This document shows, one piece after another, positions 1-8,714 of a stretch of DNA of 64,000 nucleotides. The notes under the pieces are model-generated. The model had not been told where the DNA came from and did no database searches. It saw only the letters and a program-made list of their open reading frames with translations. Position numbers and translations under genes: made by a program. Origin of the DNA: Geomonas sp. Red32 (GTDB taxonomy: Bacteria > Desulfobacterota > Desulfuromonadia > Geobacterales > Geobacteraceae); assembly GCF_023652955.1 (NCBI RefSeq), contig NZ_JAKLOY010000007.1, forward strand, positions 62,001 through 126,000. Reading direction: 5' to 3'. Every line of letters starts with the position of its first letter. Within the stretch, counting starts at the first letter, position 1.

Positions 1-578
1 CCATCTCGGTGAAGGCGCTCCCCTGGTCCTTCTTCATCTCGGCCATCCGCTTCGCCACCAACAGCCTGACCGGCAACTCCAACCTGATCACCAAGATCTA
101 CTTCCCCCGCGAAGTCTTCCCGCTGGCCGCCGTGCTCGCCAACCTGCTCGACTTCGCGGTCGCCTCGGCCGCTCTCACCGTGGTGCTGGCCTTCTCCGGC
201 ATCGGGGTGAGCCTGCAGCTTCTCTGGCTCCCCTTCCTCGTGCTCATGCTCCTGATGTTCACCGCGGGCACGAGCCTCTTTCTCGCCTGCTCGAACCTCT
301 TCTTCCGGGACGTGAAGTACCTGGTCGAGGTCTTTCTCACCTTCGCCATCTTCTTCACCCCGGTCTTCTACGACGTCTCCACCTTCGGAAAATGGGCGCC
401 CATCCTGCTCATCAACCCGGTGGGGGTTTTCCTGGAGGCGATCAACGCGGTGGTGGTGCTGCACCATGGCCCCGATCTCGCCTGGCTCGGCTACGCCTGC
501 GGCTGCAGCGTGGTGAGCTTTTTCGTTGGCTGGACCATATTCCACCGGCTCGAGTTCCTCTTCGCCGAGAAGATCTAG
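1..578 (+). CDS. ABC-2 type polysaccharide export permease (Wzm-like), 5' end outside window
   Basis: This is the membrane subunit of an ABC exporter that moves a finished, lipid-linked polysaccharide across the inner membrane. The reading frame is open to the left edge (in frame from base 3), so the N-terminus is missing; the family is about 260 residues and about 190 are seen here. The family landmark LITKIYFPRE follows a W-S-F-F stretch near the start, and at least four hydrophobic segments follow. The GTG at position 9 is internal, not a start. The gene lies 25 bp ahead of the matching ATPase, the usual wzm-wzt order. The family call is secure; the exported glycan is unknown. Confidence 0.9.
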   Translation, partial: ISVKALPWSFFISAIRFATNSLTGNSNLITKIYFPREVFPLAAVLANLLDFAVASAALTVVLAFSGIGVSLQLLWLPFLVLMLLMFTAGTSLFLACSNLFFRDVKYLVEVFLTFAIFFTPVFYDVSTFGKWAPILLINPVGVFLEAINAVVVLHHGPDLAWLGYACGCSVVSFFVGWTIFHRLEFLFAEKI

Positions 579-603
579 CCGGTTCCGCTACGAGGTTTTA
601 GAC

Positions 604-1797
604 ATGTCAGATATCGCTCTCGAATTCGACGGAGTCTGGAAGAAGTTCAAACAGGGGGAAGGGCACGATTCCCTCAGGGACCTGATCCCCGCCCTCTGCA
701 AGAAGGCGCTCGGGGGAAACCGCGACGAGCTGGACAAGAAGGAGTTCTGGGCGCTGCACGACGTCTCCTTCCAGGTCAAGCGGGGCGAGGCGCTCGGGAT
801 CATCGGCCCCAACGGCTCCGGCAAGAGCACGTCGCTGAAGATCCTGAGCGGCATCCTGCGCCCCAACAAGGGGAAGATGCAGGTGAACGGCCGGATGAGC
901 GCTCTGATCGAAGTGGGCGCCGGCTTCCACCCGGACCTGACCGGCCGCGAGAACATCTACTTGAACGGTGCCATCCTCGGGATGAAGCGCGACGAGATCA
1001 GCCGCCGCCTGGAGGAGATCATCGACTTCTCCGGGATCTCCCAGTTCATCGACACCCCGGTCAAGCGCTACTCCTCGGGGATGTACGCCAGGCTCGGGTT
1101 CGCCATCGCCGCCCACGTCGATCCGGAGATCCTCCTGGTGGACGAGGTCTTGAGCGTCGGCGACTACACCTTCCAGGCCAAGTGCATCAAGAAGATGGAG
1201 GAGATCCTCGCCAACGGGACCACGGTGATCTTCATCTCCCACAACATGGAGGCGGTCGCCTCGCTCTGCAACAAGGGGCTCCTCCTCGTCCATGGCAAGG
1301 TCCGCTCGGAGGGGGACCCGGCCCTGGTGATCAACGACTACTACATGGTGGGAGGGGCCTGGTCGCCCCAGTCGGTAACGAGCGGCAAGCTGGAGATCAC
1401 CAGCAAGAGGATCACCTCCGCCGAGGGGGACGCGACCAGCATCGAGCAGGGGGACGAGGTGCTGGTGGAACTGGGAGTGGTCGCCCGCGAGGACTGCGAG
1501 GTGGCTCCCGGGCTCTTCCTGACCAGCGGCGGCAAGGTCGTCTTCGATACCACCTACGGCGCGATGCACGGCGAGGTGCTCCGGCTGGCCAAGGGGGAGC
1601 GGGTGGATATCGGCTGGCGGTTCGCGGCCAACCTCCCGAAGGGGGTCTTCTCGCTGGGGCTCCACCTGGAGGAGAGCGTCAACCACTTCCACTACTACAA
1701 CGCCTCCGAGCTGGTCTTCAACGTCCGGCAGTCCAAGAAGTACGTGGGGGACTTCTTTCTCGACCACGCTCTCGACGTCCACCCGCACTTCGCGTGA
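604..1797 (+). CDS. ABC transporter ATP-binding protein with Wzt-type C-terminal domain
   Basis: This is the ATPase partner of the preceding permease. The start at 604 (397 residues) begins at MSDIALEF; an in-frame ATG at 526 lies inside the upstream gene and would add 26 unlikely residues. Walker A GPNGSGKST is at about residues 68-76, the signature YSSGMYARL at about 156-164 and Walker B ILLVDE at about 176-181. Residues after about 245 form an extra beta-rich domain like Wzt C-terminal modules, which in characterised systems bind the modified end of the polysaccharide. This suggests an exporter that checks chain termination. The stop overlaps the next ATG by one base. Confidence 0.92.
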   Translation: MSDIALEFDGVWKKFKQGEGHDSLRDLIPALCKKALGGNRDELDKKEFWALHDVSFQVKRGEALGIIGPNGSGKSTSLKILSGILRPNKGKMQVNGRMSALIEVGAGFHPDLTGRENIYLNGAILGMKRDEISRRLEEIIDFSGISQFIDTPVKRYSSGMYARLGFAIAAHVDPEILLVDEVLSVGDYTFQAKCIKKMEEILANGTTVIFISHNMEAVASLCNKGLLLVHGKVRSEGDPALVINDYYMVGGAWSPQSVTSGKLEITSKRITSAEGDATSIEQGDEVLVELGVVAREDCEVAPGLFLTSGGKVVFDTTYGAMHGEVLRLAKGERVDIGWRFAANLPKGVFSLGLHLEESVNHFHYYNASELVFNVRQSKKYVGDFFLDHALDVHPHFA

Positions 1798-2957
1798 TGG
1801 AGCGGATCTGCCTCATCACCGAGACCGGCGGCTACGGCGGCTCCGAGATCCATACCTCCACCCTGGTCCGCTTCCTCAACGCGCGGGGGATCGCCGTGGA
1901 GCTCATCTCCTGCCGTAACGACGTCTACGACGATCTCCTCCCCGCGGACGGGATGGCCACCCTGACCAAGACTTCGCTCTCCACCGGGTGCTGCGAGGCG
2001 GACGAACTGAGGAGATGGCGGGGACTTCTGGAGGGGGTGGGGTGCCGGACGGTGCTCCTCGTGAAGGGGTGGTGGAAGATGGGGAGCCTCCCTTTCCTGA
2101 GGGAGCTACGGCAGAGCTTCGAACGGGTGGTCTTCGTCGAGCACGCCCTTCCCGAGCCGATGCCTCCCCGCTCTTCCCGGCGGTTTCTCGGGGTGATTCC
2201 CGGCCTTGGGCTCTGGTGGTACCGGATGCGGCGGCAGCGCGGGCTCCGTTACCGGTACCCCGACCTGGTGGTGGCGGTGAGCGGTGCGGTGGCCGGGCAG
2301 CTCACCGGCAACGGGTACTGTCCCCCGGAAAAGGTGCGGGTGGTCACCAACGGGATCGACTGCCGGCGCTACCGGCACGACGCGGTTCAGCGGAAGCTCC
2401 TCAGGGAGCGCTACGGGGTAGGGGAGGGGCAGACCCTCTTCGGGATGGTGACCCGCTTCGACGAGATGAAGGGGGTCGACCTGGCCATCGAGGCCTTCCA
2501 CCGGGTCTCACGCGAGACCGACGCCCTGCTTCTCCTGGTCGGCTCGGGGAAGCTCGAAGAAAGCCTGAAGGAAATGGTGCGGGAGCTCGGCCTTTCCGGA
2601 CGGGTGATCTTCGCGGGGCAGCAGCGGGAGGTCTGGCCCTTCTACAGCGCCTTCGACATTTTTGTCATGCCGAGCATCAACGAGGCGATCGGGTTGTCCC
2701 TTCTGGAAGCGATGGCGGCCGAGTGTCTCCCGGTGGTCAGCTCGGCGGGAGAGATGCCGTCGGTGGTGGAGGGGATCGGGCAGGTGGTGGAGGTGGAGGC
2801 GCTCAGGGAGGAGCTGCCGGCCGCCATGATCGAGGCCTCCCGCCTGGATGCGGCGGTAAAGGAGGAACGGCGGCGGCTCGCCAAGGAGCGGGTCTTCGAG
2901 CGCTACAACATGGAGCACTCCTACGCCGCCTTCGCCTCGCTGATCGCCTCGCTCTGA
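1797..2957 (+). CDS. Glycosyltransferase family 4 (GT-B fold)
   Basis: This 386-residue predicted cytoplasmic glycosyltransferase probably adds one sugar to the exported polysaccharide. The start at 1797 shares its A with the stop of the ATPase gene (TGATG), which indicates translational coupling. The N-terminal half has the glycine-rich YGGSEIHT segment typical of GT4 enzymes. VVTNGID and the donor-binding EAIGLSLLEAMA motif (the E-x7-E pattern) appear in the C-terminal half. The sugar donor cannot be deduced. A hairpin-forming repeat follows the stop. Confidence 0.85.
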   Translation: MERICLITETGGYGGSEIHTSTLVRFLNARGIAVELISCRNDVYDDLLPADGMATLTKTSLSTGCCEADELRRWRGLLEGVGCRTVLLVKGWWKMGSLPFLRELRQSFERVVFVEHALPEPMPPRSSRRFLGVIPGLGLWWYRMRRQRGLRYRYPDLVVAVSGAVAGQLTGNGYCPPEKVRVVTNGIDCRRYRHDAVQRKLLRERYGVGEGQTLFGMVTRFDEMKGVDLAIEAFHRVSRETDALLLLVGSGKLEESLKEMVRELGLSGRVIFAGQQREVWPFYSAFDIFVMPSINEAIGLSLLEAMAAECLPVVSSAGEMPSVVEGIGQVVEVEALREELPAAMIEASRLDAAVKEERRRLAKERVFERYNMEHSYAAFASLIASL

Positions 2958-3103
2958 CCATCCTCACCCCAACCGCTCCCGGGTCCCCCCCCTTAGAAAA
3001 AGGGGGGACGGGGGGGATTTATGGCTCACCGCAGTGAAAATCCCCCTAAATCCCCCTTTTTCAGAGGGGGACTTTGAAGCCTCCCGGAAAGGTGAGGATG
3101 GGG
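2958..3103. repeat. Large imperfect inverted repeat built from two C-rich palindromic units
   Basis: Two copies of a C-rich/G-rich unit face each other, at about 2984-3020 and 3038-3074, around a spacer of about 17 bp. Each unit has a CCCCC...GGGGG stem followed by a GGGGGGATTT-like tail. The outer arms also pair: CCATCCTCACC at 2958 with GGTGAGGATGG at 3091. The whole insert sits between two glycosyltransferase genes and could fold into a long hairpin. A third unit lies at 53315-53348, so this is a dispersed family. It could attenuate or terminate transcription, or be a miniature mobile repeat. Confidence 0.7.
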
Positions 3104-3137
3104 GAATTGAGATGACGTATTTGAAGAGGAGGGGAAC

Positions 3138-4073
3138 ATGGATATCAGCGTGATCATCTGCACCTATAACCGGTGCGACAGCCTCAGGGTCACCCTCTGC
3201 TCGCTCTTCGCCCTCCACCTAAGCGACGGCATCTCCGCCGAAGTCATCGTCATCGACAACAACTCCAAGGACGACACCAAAAAAGTGGCCGACGAGTTCG
3301 CCGTCGATTCCCCCCTCCCGTTCCGCTACTTCCTCGAGTCCCGCCAGGGGCTCTCCTTCGCCCGTAACCGCGGGATCGAGGAGGCGAGAGGCGAGGTGCT
3401 GGCCTTCATCGACGACGACGTCATCGTGGACCGCAACTGGCTCAAAGCCCTCTGCGCCGCCTACCGCGACCGTTCCGTCGCCTGCGTGGGAGGAAAGATC
3501 CACCCCCGCTGGGAGATCCCCTGCCCGAGCTGGCTAAAGCGCGAGCTCCACAACTACCTGGCCCTGCTCGACCTCGGCCAGGAGCGGATCCGCATGACCG
3601 AGCCGGGGCTTTGGGGGGCCAATCTCTCTTTCCGCGCTGATGTCTTCAAGAAGTACGGGCTCTTCGCCACCGGCCTGGGGCGCACCGCCGGGAAGCTCTA
3701 CGGGATGGAGGAGGTCAACCTGGTGAAGAGGCTGATCGACGCGGGGGAAGGGGTTTACTACGTCCCCGAGGTCTTTTTAAGGCACTGCATCGGCGCGAAC
3801 CGGATGCAGAAGGCCTACTTCCGCAAGTGGGAGTTCGACGCGGGCGAACTGGAAGGGCTTTTGCTCGGCGACTACCCGCACCGTAACCTCTTCGGCGTCC
3901 CGCTTTTCGAGGTGAAAGAGACGTTCAGGATATTCAAGCGCTGGCTGGCCGCCAAGCTCTCCCGGAGCGAACAGAGCTTCTACGAGGAGCTCTCCCTGGT
4001 GAAGAAGGCCGGTTTCATGAGCGGCAGGTTGAAGGTCTACCGCTCACCCAAGACCGAAGGAGGGATGGCGTAA
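3138..4073 (+). CDS. Glycosyltransferase family 2 (GT-A fold)
   Basis: This 311-residue inverting GT-A transferase starts at 3138 behind a GAGGAGGGG ribosome-binding site. The N-terminus MDISVIICTYNRCDSL is typical of GT2. The nucleotide-binding VIDNNSKDDT segment is near residues 37-46, and the metal-binding FIDDDV (DxD-like) is near residue 93. The ARNRGIEEARGEVLAF stretch is a strong GT2 landmark. The C-terminal part resembles the fuller GT2 proteins found in capsule and exopolysaccharide clusters. The substrate is unknown. Confidence 0.85.
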   Translation: MDISVIICTYNRCDSLRVTLCSLFALHLSDGISAEVIVIDNNSKDDTKKVADEFAVDSPLPFRYFLESRQGLSFARNRGIEEARGEVLAFIDDDVIVDRNWLKALCAAYRDRSVACVGGKIHPRWEIPCPSWLKRELHNYLALLDLGQERIRMTEPGLWGANLSFRADVFKKYGLFATGLGRTAGKLYGMEEVNLVKRLIDAGEGVYYVPEVFLRHCIGANRMQKAYFRKWEFDAGELEGLLLGDYPHRNLFGVPLFEVKETFRIFKRWLAAKLSRSEQSFYEELSLVKKAGFMSGRLKVYRSPKTEGGMA

Positions 4074-4091
4074 GCCATCGACGGGATTCCC

Positions 4092-5357
4092 ATGAAGACG
4101 CTGATCATGACCGCCCATTACCCGCTTCCGGAGTGCACCGGCTCCGACATGCGGACCATGAACTTCGCCCGCTACTTCAAGCGGCACGGGGTGGTCGACA
4201 TCCTCTGCAAAAAGAGCGATCGCTGCCCGGCGAGCCCTGGGGGGAGCGGCTTCTTCCGGCGCGGGTTCTACATCGACTTCACGGGAAACGAGCGGAGAAG
4301 CTTCGCGGGCCGGGTGGCCGACAAGCTCGTCCATCTCAAATCCTGGGCCACCGCCCACTACACCGCCGACAGCGAGCGGGAGATCCGCAGCATCGTGGAG
4401 GAAGGGGAGTACGACGTGGTGCTCTGCCGCTACCTCACCCAGGCGTATCCCCTCCTGCGGCTCTCCCGGCGGCTGCGCGGCACCGTCATCCTGGACGTGG
4501 ACGACATCGTGCTCGATAGCGTCTACGACGCGGAGACCAGCCACCTGACCGGGCTGGCGAGGATCGGCGTCTGGTTCGACCGCTTCACCATGGCCCGCTT
4601 CTACGCCCGCTGCATGCACTTTGGCCGGACCCTCTTCTGTTCGGAGGGGGACCGCTCCAAGCTCGCCCGCGGGCGCTCGGCTGCCCACGCCCACGTGGTC
4701 CCCAACGTCTGCCCCGAGCCCGCCGTGCCGAACGATTACCGGCAGGACGGCTTCGACCGGCTGGACCGGCTCCTTTTCGTCGGCTCCTTGAGCTACGCAC
4801 CCAACGCCCAGGGGGCCGCCTGGTTCATCGAGGAGATCCTCCCGGTGCTGACCGGCGAGTTCCCTCACCTTGCCCTGGTGGTGGCCGGCCGCAACCCGCA
4901 GCGGGAGCTCATCGAGCTGATCGAGCGGACCCCGCAAGCCGAGCTGCACGCCGATGTCCCCGACCTGACCCCGCTCTATGAAAGCTGCGGGGCGGCGGTG
5001 GTCCCGCTCCGGGCGGGAGGGGGGACCCGGATCAAGATCCTGGAGGCCGGCTTTATGAAAAGACCGGTCTTTTCAACCGCCGTCGGCGCCTACGGCCTCG
5101 GTCTCACCGAAGGGGAGGATGTCATGCATTTCGAAGATGCAGCCGGTTTCCTCAAGCAGTACCAACACGTGGCGAGCGACCGCAAGCTCTACGGACGGCT
5201 CGCGGAGGGGCTTTCCGCCAAGGCCGAGGAGTACGGCGTGGAGAGCTTTTGCCGGAGCATGGACCGGATACTGGCCGGGATCAGCGGGGTGGGGGCCGGC
5301 GACTCGTTCCCGGTCCACTGCCACCGGGTCCCGGAAGTGGGAGGTAAACTGCCGTGA
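4092..5357 (+). CDS. Glycosyltransferase family 4, resembling EpsH1/exosortase-associated sugar transferases
   Basis: This 421-residue GT-B transferase has an N-terminus (MKTLIMTAHYPLPECTGSDM) that recalls the stp1-type sugar transferases described from PEP-CTERM/exosortase loci; that placement is from memory and tentative. LLFVGSLSYAPNAQGAAWF opens the C-terminal Rossmann half. GGGTRIKILEAGFMKRPVF is the donor-site segment. The ribosome-binding site before ATG 4092 is weak. The end overlaps the next gene by 4 bp (GTGA), so the two are probably co-translated. Confidence 0.82.
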   Translation: MKTLIMTAHYPLPECTGSDMRTMNFARYFKRHGVVDILCKKSDRCPASPGGSGFFRRGFYIDFTGNERRSFAGRVADKLVHLKSWATAHYTADSEREIRSIVEEGEYDVVLCRYLTQAYPLLRLSRRLRGTVILDVDDIVLDSVYDAETSHLTGLARIGVWFDRFTMARFYARCMHFGRTLFCSEGDRSKLARGRSAAHAHVVPNVCPEPAVPNDYRQDGFDRLDRLLFVGSLSYAPNAQGAAWFIEEILPVLTGEFPHLALVVAGRNPQRELIELIERTPQAELHADVPDLTPLYESCGAAVVPLRAGGGTRIKILEAGFMKRPVFSTAVGAYGLGLTEGEDVMHFEDAAGFLKQYQHVASDRKLYGRLAEGLSAKAEEYGVESFCRSMDRILAGISGVGAGDSFPVHCHRVPEVGGKLP

Positions 5358-6340
5358 ATGAACTGGTCTCGGTCATCATTCCCCTCTACAACCGGGAGAA
5401 GTATATCGAACACGCGCTGAGGTCGATTGCCGGCCAGAGCTGGCGGGACCTCGAGGTGATCGTGGTAGACGACGGCTCGACCGACTCCTCGGCCGCGCAG
5501 GCGAAGCTCCACCTGGAGCGCTACGGGCTGACCGGGAAGGTGATCACCATCTCCAACTCCGGTCCCGATGCCGCCCGCGACATCGGCGTCCGCCATGCCT
5601 GCGGGAACTACCTCGCCTTTCTCGACAGCGACGACATCTACCTCCCCACCTTCATCGGCGAGGCGGTGGAGGCGATGCGGACCCAGGAGACGGAATGGGC
5701 CTTCAGCGACTTCTACGTCACCGATTCCCAGCTCAAGGTCCTCTTCCGGAAATCGGAGCGTCTCAAGAGGCTCCGCCTGGTGGCCCGCACTACCAGCACC
5801 CTCTACGTCTCGCTCATGAGGGAGCGCCTGTTCAGCTACCTGCTCGAGGAGCAGCCCATCCCGGTCAGCGGCCTCGTCATGCGCCGCTCGCTCTACGACC
5901 GGGTCGGCGGCTTCCACCGTTTCATCAAGGAGCGGATCCTTTCCCTGGAGTGGGAATTCATGCTCCGCGCCGCGCGCACCTCGCCCATCGCCTACCTCGA
6001 GCGCCCCCTGGTGATGATCCGCAAGCACGACGGGAACATCAGCGGACAGGTGGCGAGGCAGGATGCGGGGGAGGTGGCGGTTCTCAAGACCGTGCTCGAC
6101 CAGTACCGGCTCGACCCGGGCGAGCGGAGGCTGGTGCAGGCCGAGATCGGCAAGAGGAGCTGGCACGTCGGCTACCACTATTTCCTGCAGAGGAAGAACC
6201 GGCTCTCCCGTTCCTGGTTCATCGACTCGTTCCGGCACAAGGTGAGCGCCAAGGCCCTGCTCTTCGCCATGGCCACCACGCTCCCCGCGAGCTTCAACCA
6301 GCCGTTGCGCAATCTGAAGAAGACCCTCTCTCTTTCATGA
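5354..6340 (+). CDS. Glycosyltransferase family 2
   Basis: This 328-residue GT-A transferase starts with GTG at 5354, overlapping the previous stop by 4 bp. The N-terminus NELVSVIIPLYNREKYIEHA, the VVDDGSTDSSAAQ nucleotide-binding loop and the FLDSDD metal-binding motif define the family. The protein has no clear membrane segment. It probably forms one linkage of the repeat unit. Acceptor and donor are not predictable. Confidence 0.86.
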   Translation: MNELVSVIIPLYNREKYIEHALRSIAGQSWRDLEVIVVDDGSTDSSAAQAKLHLERYGLTGKVITISNSGPDAARDIGVRHACGNYLAFLDSDDIYLPTFIGEAVEAMRTQETEWAFSDFYVTDSQLKVLFRKSERLKRLRLVARTTSTLYVSLMRERLFSYLLEEQPIPVSGLVMRRSLYDRVGGFHRFIKERILSLEWEFMLRAARTSPIAYLERPLVMIRKHDGNISGQVARQDAGEVAVLKTVLDQYRLDPGERRLVQAEIGKRSWHVGYHYFLQRKNRLSRSWFIDSFRHKVSAKALLFAMATTLPASFNQPLRNLKKTLSLS

Positions 6341-6363
6341 GGGGTACTTTACCGGCGAGGTGA

Positions 6364-7533
6364 ATGATGAACGCCCTGTGGATTGCCGAATACTATCCCC
6401 CCAGCACCGGGGGGGTGCAGATCTATCTCCGGAACACGGTGCGGCACATGTCCCGCATCCACTCGGTGGTCTTCACCAAGGAACTGGCCGGCCATCCGCT
6501 GGAGGATCAGCAGGCGGCGGCCGATGAGTCGCTGCTTCTCCGCGTTCCCCACTGGCCGGAGAAGGACGACGTCCACATCGCGTACCGCCAGCCGGGAAAG
6601 CTCTTCCGCCTCTACCGCGACATCCGGCGGGTGCTCCGTGAAGAGACCATCTCGCTGGTGGTGGTCGGCAAGGTTTCCTTTCCGCTGCTCTTCGTGGCCA
6701 CCCTCCTGAAGCTCACCACCCGGGTCCCGGTCGCCTTCCTCTTCCACGGCGAGGAGATCCCCGCCATCGCGCTCCGCTCCAACCCCATCCGGCGGGTGCT
6801 TTTCAAAATGGCCGATTTCTACATCTGCAACTCTAACTACACCCGCGAAGCCCTGAGCGCCTTCTGCCGCCACTCCCGCCCCTCCTTCATCTCCTGCCCG
6901 GGGGTGGAGGAGCGCTTCTTCGAACCGGCCGACACCGCGCCGCTCGCCAAGCGGTTCGGAACCGAGGGGAGGCGGGTCATCTACACGGTCGGAAGGCTCG
7001 ACCCCCGCAAGGGGCACGACCGGGTGATCGAGGCGCTCCCGGCCCTGATCGACCGGATCCCGAACCTCCTCTACCTGGTGGGGGGGACGGGGCGCAACCT
7101 GGAGCCACTCAAGCGGCGGGTGAAGGAGCTCGGGCTGGAAGGGTACGTCCGCTTCTGCGGCTTCATCCCCGACGAGGAGATCGTCGCCTTCCACCAGTTG
7201 GGGGAGGTCTTCGTGATGCCCAACCGGACCCTGGCCGACGGCGACACCGAAGGGTTCGGGATCGTCTTTCTGGAGGCGGGTGCCTGCGGCAGGCCGGTGA
7301 TCGGCGGGAACTGCGGAGGGGTACCGGACGCGGTCAGCGACTGCGAGACCGGCTTCCTGGTCGATCCCTACCGCAGCGGAGAGCTGACCGAACGGATCCT
7401 CTACCTCCTCGAGCATCGCGCCGAGGCGGTTGGGATGGGGGAGGCGGGGCGCCGCCGGGCCTGGCAGGAGTTTCGCTGGCCCCACCTGGCCGGCCGGCTG
7501 GAGGGAGTCTTGCTGGAGGCGGCGGGACGCTAG
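6364..7533 (+). CDS. Glycosyltransferase family 4
   Basis: This 389-residue GT-B transferase starts at 6364; a second ATG follows at once, so the start is uncertain by one residue. The N-terminus has YYPPSTGGVQIYLRNTV. CPGVEERFF precedes the second Rossmann domain, which opens with VIYTVGRLDPRKGHDRVIEA. DTEGFGIVFLEAGACGRPVI is the canonical donor-binding E-x7-E region. The family match is very strong; specificity is unknown. Confidence 0.9.
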   Translation: MMNALWIAEYYPPSTGGVQIYLRNTVRHMSRIHSVVFTKELAGHPLEDQQAAADESLLLRVPHWPEKDDVHIAYRQPGKLFRLYRDIRRVLREETISLVVVGKVSFPLLFVATLLKLTTRVPVAFLFHGEEIPAIALRSNPIRRVLFKMADFYICNSNYTREALSAFCRHSRPSFISCPGVEERFFEPADTAPLAKRFGTEGRRVIYTVGRLDPRKGHDRVIEALPALIDRIPNLLYLVGGTGRNLEPLKRRVKELGLEGYVRFCGFIPDEEIVAFHQLGEVFVMPNRTLADGDTEGFGIVFLEAGACGRPVIGGNCGGVPDAVSDCETGFLVDPYRSGELTERILYLLEHRAEAVGMGEAGRRRAWQEFRWPHLAGRLEGVLLEAAGR

Positions 7534-7543
7534 GAGGATGCGC

Positions 7544-8701
7544 ATGGATACCATCGGCATGCTTTTGATGATCCTCTTCTGGGGCGCCATGCTCCTGGTC
7601 GTCTACACCTACGCGGGGTATCCCATCCTGCTGCGGGTGTTAAGCCGCCTTTTCCCGCGCCCGGTGAAGGAGGGGGAGCTCGCCCCGGTGCTGTCGGTGG
7701 TGATCGCCGCCTGCAACGAGGAGAAGAACATCGCCGCGAGGCTCGACAACCTCCTCGCCCAGGAGTACCCGGCCGACCGCTTCCTGGTCGTGGTGGTATC
7801 CGACGGCTCCACCGACCGGACCAACGAGATCGTCTCCTCCTACGCTCCGCGTGTGCTCCTCCTTCCGCTTACCGAGCGGGTGGGTAAGGCGGCGGCCTTA
7901 AACTTCGGGGTGGCCGCGGCCACCGGTGAGCTGGTGGTCTTCGCCGATGCCCGCCAAAGCTTCGCCCCCGACGCCCTGGCCCGGCTTGCCGAGAGTTTTT
8001 CCGACCCGGCGGTCGGCTGCGCGAGCGGCGAGCTGATGCTGATCGATCCCCAAAGCGGGGCGGCGGTGGCCGAGATGGGGCTCTACTGGCGCTACGAGAA
8101 GGCGATCCGGAAGATGGAGAGCGCCAGCGGGTCGGTGGTGGGAGCCACCGGCGCCATCTACGCCATCCGCCGGGAGCTCTACCGCCCGCTTCCCCAGGGG
8201 ACCATCCTCGACGACGTTTTCACCCCCATGTCGGTGTCGCTTCAGGGGTACCGGGTGGTCTTCGCCGCGGGGGCCCGCGCCTACGACCGGCTGTCGGAGA
8301 ACCTCGACCAGGAGTGGGCCAGAAAGGTGCGCACCCTGGCGGGGAACCTGCAACTGTTGGAGCTCTCGCCGTCGCTGGCCGTACCGGGGAAGTCCCCGCT
8401 TTGGTGGCGCTTCCTCTCCCATAAGATCTTCCGGCTGCTCGTCCCGTTCGCGCTTTTGGCCATGCTGGGCATCTCGCTTCTCCTCGCCGCGAGGGGAGGG
8501 CTCTACCTGGCCCTGTTCGCCGCCCAGCTCCTCTTTTATCTCGCCGCGGTGGCCGGTTACCTGGTCCCCGCCGCCCGAGGGATGCGGCTCGTCAAGCTGG
8601 CAACCTTCTTCTCGGTGATGAACTGCGCGGCGCTGATGGGGTGCTGGGTCTGGGCCTCGGGACGCTGCTCCACCGCCTGGCGCCCCGCCTACGCCAAGTG
8701 A
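7544..8701 (+). CDS. Membrane-anchored glycosyltransferase family 2
   Basis: This is a processive-type GT2 protein of 385 residues. ATG 7544 was chosen because AGGAGG at 7532 is spaced 6 bp from it, whereas ATG 7538 abuts that site. One N-terminal transmembrane segment (residues about 5-27) precedes the GT-A domain with VVIAACNEEKNI, VVSDGSTDRT and VFADARQSF. Two or three hydrophobic segments lie after residue about 285. This layout resembles hyaluronan/cellulose-synthase relatives, but the Q-x-x-R-W motif is replaced by EWARKVRTLAGNL. Confidence 0.85.
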   Translation: MDTIGMLLMILFWGAMLLVVYTYAGYPILLRVLSRLFPRPVKEGELAPVLSVVIAACNEEKNIAARLDNLLAQEYPADRFLVVVVSDGSTDRTNEIVSSYAPRVLLLPLTERVGKAAALNFGVAAATGELVVFADARQSFAPDALARLAESFSDPAVGCASGELMLIDPQSGAAVAEMGLYWRYEKAIRKMESASGSVVGATGAIYAIRRELYRPLPQGTILDDVFTPMSVSLQGYRVVFAAGARAYDRLSENLDQEWARKVRTLAGNLQLLELSPSLAVPGKSPLWWRFLSHKIFRLLVPFALLAMLGISLLLAARGGLYLALFAAQLLFYLAAVAGYLVPAARGMRLVKLATFFSVMNCAALMGCWVWASGRCSTAWRPAYAK

Positions 8702-8714
8702 AGATGAGGTAACC

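Noticed and set aside
607-1788. Minus-strand frame of 393 codons opposite the Wzt gene
   Set aside because: Low-complexity composition rich in Asp/Val/Gly/Leu, no motif, and fully overlapped by a gene with complete ABC motifs.
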